From the NCBI GenBank assembly GCA_030641695.1, contig DAOWGY010000224.1, positions 1 through 9,690 of the forward strand: a stretch of DNA of 9,690 nucleotides, in the 5' to 3' direction. Origin of the DNA: Gammaproteobacteria bacterium. Its GTDB lineage: Bacteria; Pseudomonadota; Gammaproteobacteria; Steroidobacterales; Woeseiaceae. Numbering within the stretch: position 1 is the stretch's first letter; the number at the start of each line of letters is the position of its first letter. The translations under genes and the position numbers were made by a program. The notes beneath the pieces are model-generated. The model did no database searches and had not been told where the DNA came from. It saw nothing but the letters and a program-made list of their open reading frames with translations. This document shows, one piece after another, positions 6,141 through 9,690 of this stretch.

Positions 6141-6706
6141 TGCCACGTATTAATCTACTCCCCTGGCGCGAGGAAGAACGCAAGAAACGCCAACGCGACT
6201 TCGGCATGGCACTGGGCGGCGCAGTTCTTGCGGCGATCGCGGTCATCATGCTGACGATGCTGTCTTACTCGCAGATGATTTCGGGGCAGGAACGCCGCAA
6301 TGGTCGGCTGACCGAAGAAATCAATGAGCTGCAACGCTCGATCGAGGAGATCGACGGCCTCGAGCGGCAGAAAGAACGCTTGTTGGCGCGCATGGAAATC
6401 ATCGACCAGTTGCAGAAGAGCCGCCCGGAGGTTGTACACCTTTTCGACGAGTTGGTACGTCAGCTGCCGGAAGGTGTGTATCTCACCGGAATGAAGCAGA
6501 CAGGTACGCGCATCGAGATTCGTGGCGTCGCTCAGTCCAGCACACGCGTGTCCGCCCTGATGCGTCAGATCGACGCATCCGACTGGCTGTCTGACCCCGA
6601 GGTGGAGCGCGTCGAAACAACAACGGCGGGTGCGTCACGGCAGGCCGAGTTCGTCGTCTATCTGAAGCAGTTTCGCCCGGAAGATGACATGGATGGTGGC
6701 GCATGA
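6140..6706 (+). CDS. pilN: Type IV pilus assembly protein PilN
   Basis: Bitopic inner-membrane protein of the alignment subcomplex. Its cytoplasmic tip binds PilM and its periplasmic domain pairs with PilO. The 188-residue product opens with PRINLLPWREEERKKR (2-17); INLLPWR is the conserved PilM-binding motif. A single membrane helix follows at about 22-44, then a charged coiled-coil segment (about 50-92, LTEEINELQRSIEEIDGLERQKERL). The periplasmic alpha/beta domain includes LPEGVYLTGMKQTG (109-122) and IRGVAQSSTRVSALMRQI (127-144). A GAGGAG at 6125-6130 inside the end of pilM serves as its ribosome binding site. It overlaps pilO by 4 bp (ATGA). Confidence 0.95.
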   Translation: MPRINLLPWREEERKKRQRDFGMALGGAVLAAIAVIMLTMLSYSQMISGQERRNGRLTEEINELQRSIEEIDGLERQKERLLARMEIIDQLQKSRPEVVHLFDELVRQLPEGVYLTGMKQTGTRIEIRGVAQSSTRVSALMRQIDASDWLSDPEVERVETTTAGASRQAEFVVYLKQFRPEDDMDGGA

Positions 6707-7305
6707 ATATCGTCGAAGAACTGCAACGCCTGGACGTCAACGACGTTGGTCGCTGGCCGTTGGTCTTCCGCGCTGCAGTCATCGTGCTTGTCTTCTTCGC
6801 CGTTACTTTTGCCGGCGTCTGGTTCACGATCGTCAAGGACAAGGCGCCAAGCCTCAAGCGTTCCGAGGCGGTGGAGCAGGAGCTGCGTATTACATTCGAG
6901 AACAAACAACGCAAGGCTGCGAACTACGATGCCTACAAGGCACAACTCGCCCAGATCGAGCAGTCGTTCGGTACGATGCTCCGTCAGTTACCCGGCGAGA
7001 CCGAGATTCCGAGCCTGATCGTCGACATATCGCAAACGGGACTTGCTTCGGGCTTGCAGGAAAAGCTGTTTCAGCCGCAGTCGGAAGTACCGAGAGATTT
7101 CTACGCTGAGAAACCGATCAAAATTCGTCTTTCAGGTGGTTATCACGAAATCGCGAAATTTGTCAGTGGCGTCGCATCGCTGCCGCGAATCGTTACGCTG
7201 CATAACATCAACATCACGCCCGATCAACAGGACGTTTACGACAGCCTGAGTATCGAAGTTACTGCTCAGACGTATCGATACATCGAGGAGGCAGGCTCAC
7301 GATGA
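6703..7305 (+). CDS. pilO: Type IV pilus assembly protein PilO
   Basis: Inner-membrane partner of PilN; the heterodimer carries the signal between the cytoplasmic PilM ring and PilP in the periplasm. The 200-residue protein has a short cytoplasmic start, one membrane helix (about 21-43), a coiled-coil stretch (about 50-92) and a ferredoxin-like periplasmic domain. The domain begins at the family hallmark LPGETEIPSLIVDISQTGL (96-114) and includes KIRLSGGYHEIAKFVSGVASLPRIVTL (140-166). Its start overlaps the pilN stop (ATGA), and no strong ribosome binding site is visible, so it probably depends on translation of pilN. It overlaps pilP by 4 bp. Confidence 0.95.
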   Translation: MNIVEELQRLDVNDVGRWPLVFRAAVIVLVFFAVTFAGVWFTIVKDKAPSLKRSEAVEQELRITFENKQRKAANYDAYKAQLAQIEQSFGTMLRQLPGETEIPSLIVDISQTGLASGLQEKLFQPQSEVPRDFYAEKPIKIRLSGGYHEIAKFVSGVASLPRIVTLHNINITPDQQDVYDSLSIEVTAQTYRYIEEAGSR

Positions 7306-7829
7306 TTGCTTCTCTCACACTGCGCAAAGGATTGTTGCTGGCTATTGCTGCTACGGGCCTCGCCGCCTGCGGTGGCGACATGGACGATCTGGACAGCTAC
7401 ATCAACGAGGTCAAGGCGCGTCCGGGCGGTCGTATCGAACCGCTGCCGGAGATCGCACCTTACGAAGTATTTCCCTACGTTGCTGATGTCGAAAATATTC
7501 GCTCGCCGTTCGTGCCCGATACGCCGCAAGCGGCAGGAACAGCAGCCGGTGGCGTAGTCCCCGAGCCGGACCGCCCAAGCGAATTTCTGGAAGGATTCCC
7601 GCTTGATACGTTACGGATGGTGGGGACGCTCGACATCAACGAGACGGTCTATGGTCTCGTGCAGACGTCCGATGGCCTGATTCATCGCGTGATACCCGGT
7701 AACTACATGGGGCAGAACGATGGCCGTATTACGGATATCACGGAATCAGAGATCAATCTGGTTGAAATTATTTCTGACGGAATCGGCGGATATATTGAAA
7801 GAGACGCCGGTATTGGTCTTTCGGACTGA
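7302..7829 (+). CDS. pilP: Type IV pilus lipoprotein PilP
   Basis: Periplasmic lipoprotein that links the PilN/PilO pair to the N-terminal domains of the PilQ secretin. The 175-residue precursor has a short signal peptide and a lipobox LAAC with Cys23 as the lipidation site. The residue after Cys is Gly, not Asp, so inner-membrane retention by the E. coli rule is not predicted. A flexible, Pro/Ala/Gly-rich stretch follows (about 70-95). The beta-sandwich domain is at about 98-170, with DTLRMVGTL (102-110), HRVIPGNYMGQNDGRITDI (128-146) and INLVEIISDGIGGYIER (151-167), all typical of PilP. GAGGAGG at 7285-7291 precedes the start by ten bases. A 28-bp gap separates it from pilQ. Confidence 0.95.
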   Translation: MIASLTLRKGLLLAIAATGLAACGGDMDDLDSYINEVKARPGGRIEPLPEIAPYEVFPYVADVENIRSPFVPDTPQAAGTAAGGVVPEPDRPSEFLEGFPLDTLRMVGTLDINETVYGLVQTSDGLIHRVIPGNYMGQNDGRITDITESEINLVEIISDGIGGYIERDAGIGLSD

Positions 7830-7844
7830 TGCCTGAATGGAACT

Positions 7845-7849
7845 GGGAG
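7845..7849 (+). promoter_or_regulatory. Ribosome binding site of pilQ
   Basis: GGGAG lies eight bases before the ATG at 7858. A second ATG follows immediately (7861). An upstream in-frame ATG at 7837 has no such site. The 7858 start is the best choice and yields a normal signal peptide. Confidence 0.6.
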
Positions 7850-7857
7850 TAATTGGA

Positions 7858-9690
7858 ATGATGCTCAAATTGAAACCGACTTTCGGCCGCCGAGGTCTGG
7901 TATTACAAATGGCCGCACTGGCGCAGGCGGTGCTCCTGATGTTTGTGGGCACCACCGCAAGCGCACAGGAAGGCAACCGGCTGCAGGACATTCAGGTTCA
8001 AACCTTGTCCGGAGACCGCATCGAGCTGAAGTTGATCATGAGCGAGACGGCTCCGGAACCACTGGCATTCACGATCGAGAACCCTGCGCGTATCGCACTG
8101 GACTTGCCCGGAACGACACTTGGCCTGAGCCAGCGGCGTCGTGATGTCAACCAGGGACCGCTCGCTACGATCCTGACGGCGGAGGCCAACGGCCGTACCC
8201 GTGTGGTTCTGAACCTGGATTCCATGGTCCCGTATGAAACCAAAGCCAGTGGCAACACGGTAACCGTGCTGCTTGGCGACGGTAGCGACTACGATGCTGG
8301 TTCCACCCAGTTTGCCAGCACCCAGTCCTCCAGTTCTCCTTCATATGCGGCACCGGGCGGCCGCGCTATCTCGAGCGTCGACTTCCGTCGTACGCGTGAC
8401 GGTGGCGGCCGCGTCATCGTCAGCCTGACGGATCCGTCAACGCCAGTCGACATTCGCCAGGAGGGCGGACGTGTAGTTGCGATCTTCAAGGACACGTCGC
8501 TGCCGGCGGAACTCATGCGCCGCCTCGACGTCATGGACTTTGCTACGCCTGTGTCGACGGTCGATACATTAAAGACCAATCTGGATACGCGTATCATTAT
8601 TTCGGCCGAGGGCAAATACGAGCAACTTGCCTACCAGTCCGACAACGAGTTCTCGATCGAGATTAATCCGGTAGCGGACGTGATTCAGGAAGGTTCGAGC
8701 CTGTTCTCGGAGACCAAGGAATACGAAGGCCAGCGTCTGACGCTGAATTTCCAGGACATCGAGACGCGCGCTGTGTTGCAGTTGTTGGCCGAAACGTCGG
8801 GCAGGAACATTGTTGTATCGGACACGGTGCAAGGCAATGTCACGCTGCGGCTGCGCAACGTGCCCTGGGACCAGGCGCTTGACATCGTCATGACGACCAA
8901 GGGCCTCGACATGCGACAGAACGGTAACGTCATCATGGTTGCGCCCGCTGAGGAAATCGCGGCGCGCGAAACAGCCGATCTTGAAGCCCAGGCCGCCATT
9001 AGCGAGCTGGAGCCGATGTATTCCGAATTCCTGCAGGTCAATTACGCGAAAGCGGGTGATCTGGCAGGTTTGATCACCGCCGAATCCGGCGGCAACGCGA
9101 TGTTGTCGGAGCGCGGCAGCATTGCTGTCGATGATCGCACCAACACTTTACTGGTGCAGGACACGGCCGAGAGGCTGCAGGACATTCGCCGCATGGTGCG
9201 CACGCTCGACGTACCGATCAAGCAGGTGCTGATTGAATCACGCATCGTGATCGTCAATGACGACTTCAGCCGCGAGCTGGGTGTGCGTCTCGGTTTTACT
9301 GCCTACCGCGAGAACAGCGACGGTGACGGCGCGATCGTCACGTCAGGCTCGGGCAGTGGAACGGATACGATGGTGAATTCCATCATCGACAATCTCGGCA
9401 CGATCGGTACGGTTACGCCAGTAGAGGTACCGAATCTCGGTGATCGCTACAACGTCAATGTACCGATTGCGGATGCAGCGGGACGTTTCTCGCTGGCGGT
9501 TCTCGAAAAGGACTACCTCGTTGATCTGGAGCTGTCCGCGCTGGAGGCCGAAGGCCGCGGTGAAATCGTATCGACACCGCGAGTCATCACGGCGAACCAG
9601 AAGGAAGCCCGTATCGAGCAGGGCGTCGAAATTCCTTATCAACAGTCAGCGTCGTCGGGTGCAACGACAATTCAGTTCAAGAAAGCCGTA
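7858..9690 (+). CDS. pilQ: Type IV pilus secretin PilQ (3' end cut by window edge)
   Basis: Outer-membrane secretin through which the pilus passes. The frame is open for 611 codons to the window edge; P. aeruginosa PilQ has about 714 residues, so roughly 100 are probably missing. Order of parts: signal peptide 1-36 (cleavage after ASA); first AMIN domain, which binds peptidoglycan (about 42-140); Ser/Gly-rich linker (142-168); second AMIN domain (about 171-270); secretin/TonB short N-terminal domain (about 293-365, LNFQDIETRAVLQLLAE); KH-like N1 domain (about 387-455, with VDDRTNTLLVQDTAERLQDI); and the start of the beta-barrel secretin domain. The barrel part shows the hallmark VDLELSALEAEGRGEIVSTP followed by RVITANQKEARIEQGVEIPYQ (about 557-597). 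The window ends in FKKAV. It is the last visible gene of the operon; in Pseudomonas aroK and aroB follow. Confidence 0.96.
   Translation, partial: MMLKLKPTFGRRGLVLQMAALAQAVLLMFVGTTASAQEGNRLQDIQVQTLSGDRIELKLIMSETAPEPLAFTIENPARIALDLPGTTLGLSQRRRDVNQGPLATILTAEANGRTRVVLNLDSMVPYETKASGNTVTVLLGDGSDYDAGSTQFASTQSSSSPSYAAPGGRAISSVDFRRTRDGGGRVIVSLTDPSTPVDIRQEGGRVVAIFKDTSLPAELMRRLDVMDFATPVSTVDTLKTNLDTRIIISAEGKYEQLAYQSDNEFSIEINPVADVIQEGSSLFSETKEYEGQRLTLNFQDIETRAVLQLLAETSGRNIVVSDTVQGNVTLRLRNVPWDQALDIVMTTKGLDMRQNGNVIMVAPAEEIAARETADLEAQAAISELEPMYSEFLQVNYAKAGDLAGLITAESGGNAMLSERGSIAVDDRTNTLLVQDTAERLQDIRRMVRTLDVPIKQVLIESRIVIVNDDFSRELGVRLGFTAYRENSDGDGAIVTSGSGSGTDTMVNSIIDNLGTIGTVTPVEVPNLGDRYNVNVPIADAAGRFSLAVLEKDYLVDLELSALEAEGRGEIVSTPRVITANQKEARIEQGVEIPYQQSASSGATTIQFKKAV

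Overview
The window reads as ordinary chromosomal DNA from a gammaproteobacterium. It is GC-rich, gene-dense and free of mobile genes. Two things support the lineage. One is the pairing of a class A penicillin-binding protein gene divergent from pilMNOPQ, the arrangement known from Pseudomonas. The other is a type II citrate synthase very close to E. coli GltA. The exact genus cannot be told from the sequence; a lineage outside the model genera (for example Chromatiales-, Woeseiales- or Xanthomonadales-like) is a guess.

Layout: (1) 115-1407, +, citrate synthase, complete. (2) 1414-1438, a GTAG-headed perfect palindrome between two convergent genes, supplying the stop codon of the second. (3) 1426-2037, -, an uncharacterised 203-residue protein starting 4 bp after the stop of the next gene. 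(4) 2042-4675, -, a full-length PBP1A-type bifunctional peptidoglycan synthase with a very acidic tail. (5) 4676-5078, a 403-bp divergent intergenic region with an AT-rich promoter-like block preceded by a CRP/Vfr-like inverted repeat. (6) 5079-9690, +, the type IV pilus alignment operon pilM-pilN-pilO-pilP-pilQ, with 1-4 bp overlaps between the first four genes; pilQ is cut by the right edge.

Working together: PilM (cytoplasmic, actin-like) docks on the PilN N-terminus. PilN and PilO form the inner-membrane pair, PilP bridges the periplasm, and PilQ is the outer-membrane secretin. PBP1A builds the peptidoglycan that this machine must cross, which may explain the conserved divergent pairing. 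Citrate synthase is a TCA-cycle gene with no evident link to the others.

I found no convincing novel multi-gene system. The points most worth checking are the CRP-like site placed like a class II activator site upstream of pilM, the RAYT/REP-like palindrome at the gltA end, and the uncharacterised gene coupled to mrcA, whose centre resembles a nucleotidyltransferase fold without its catalytic acids.
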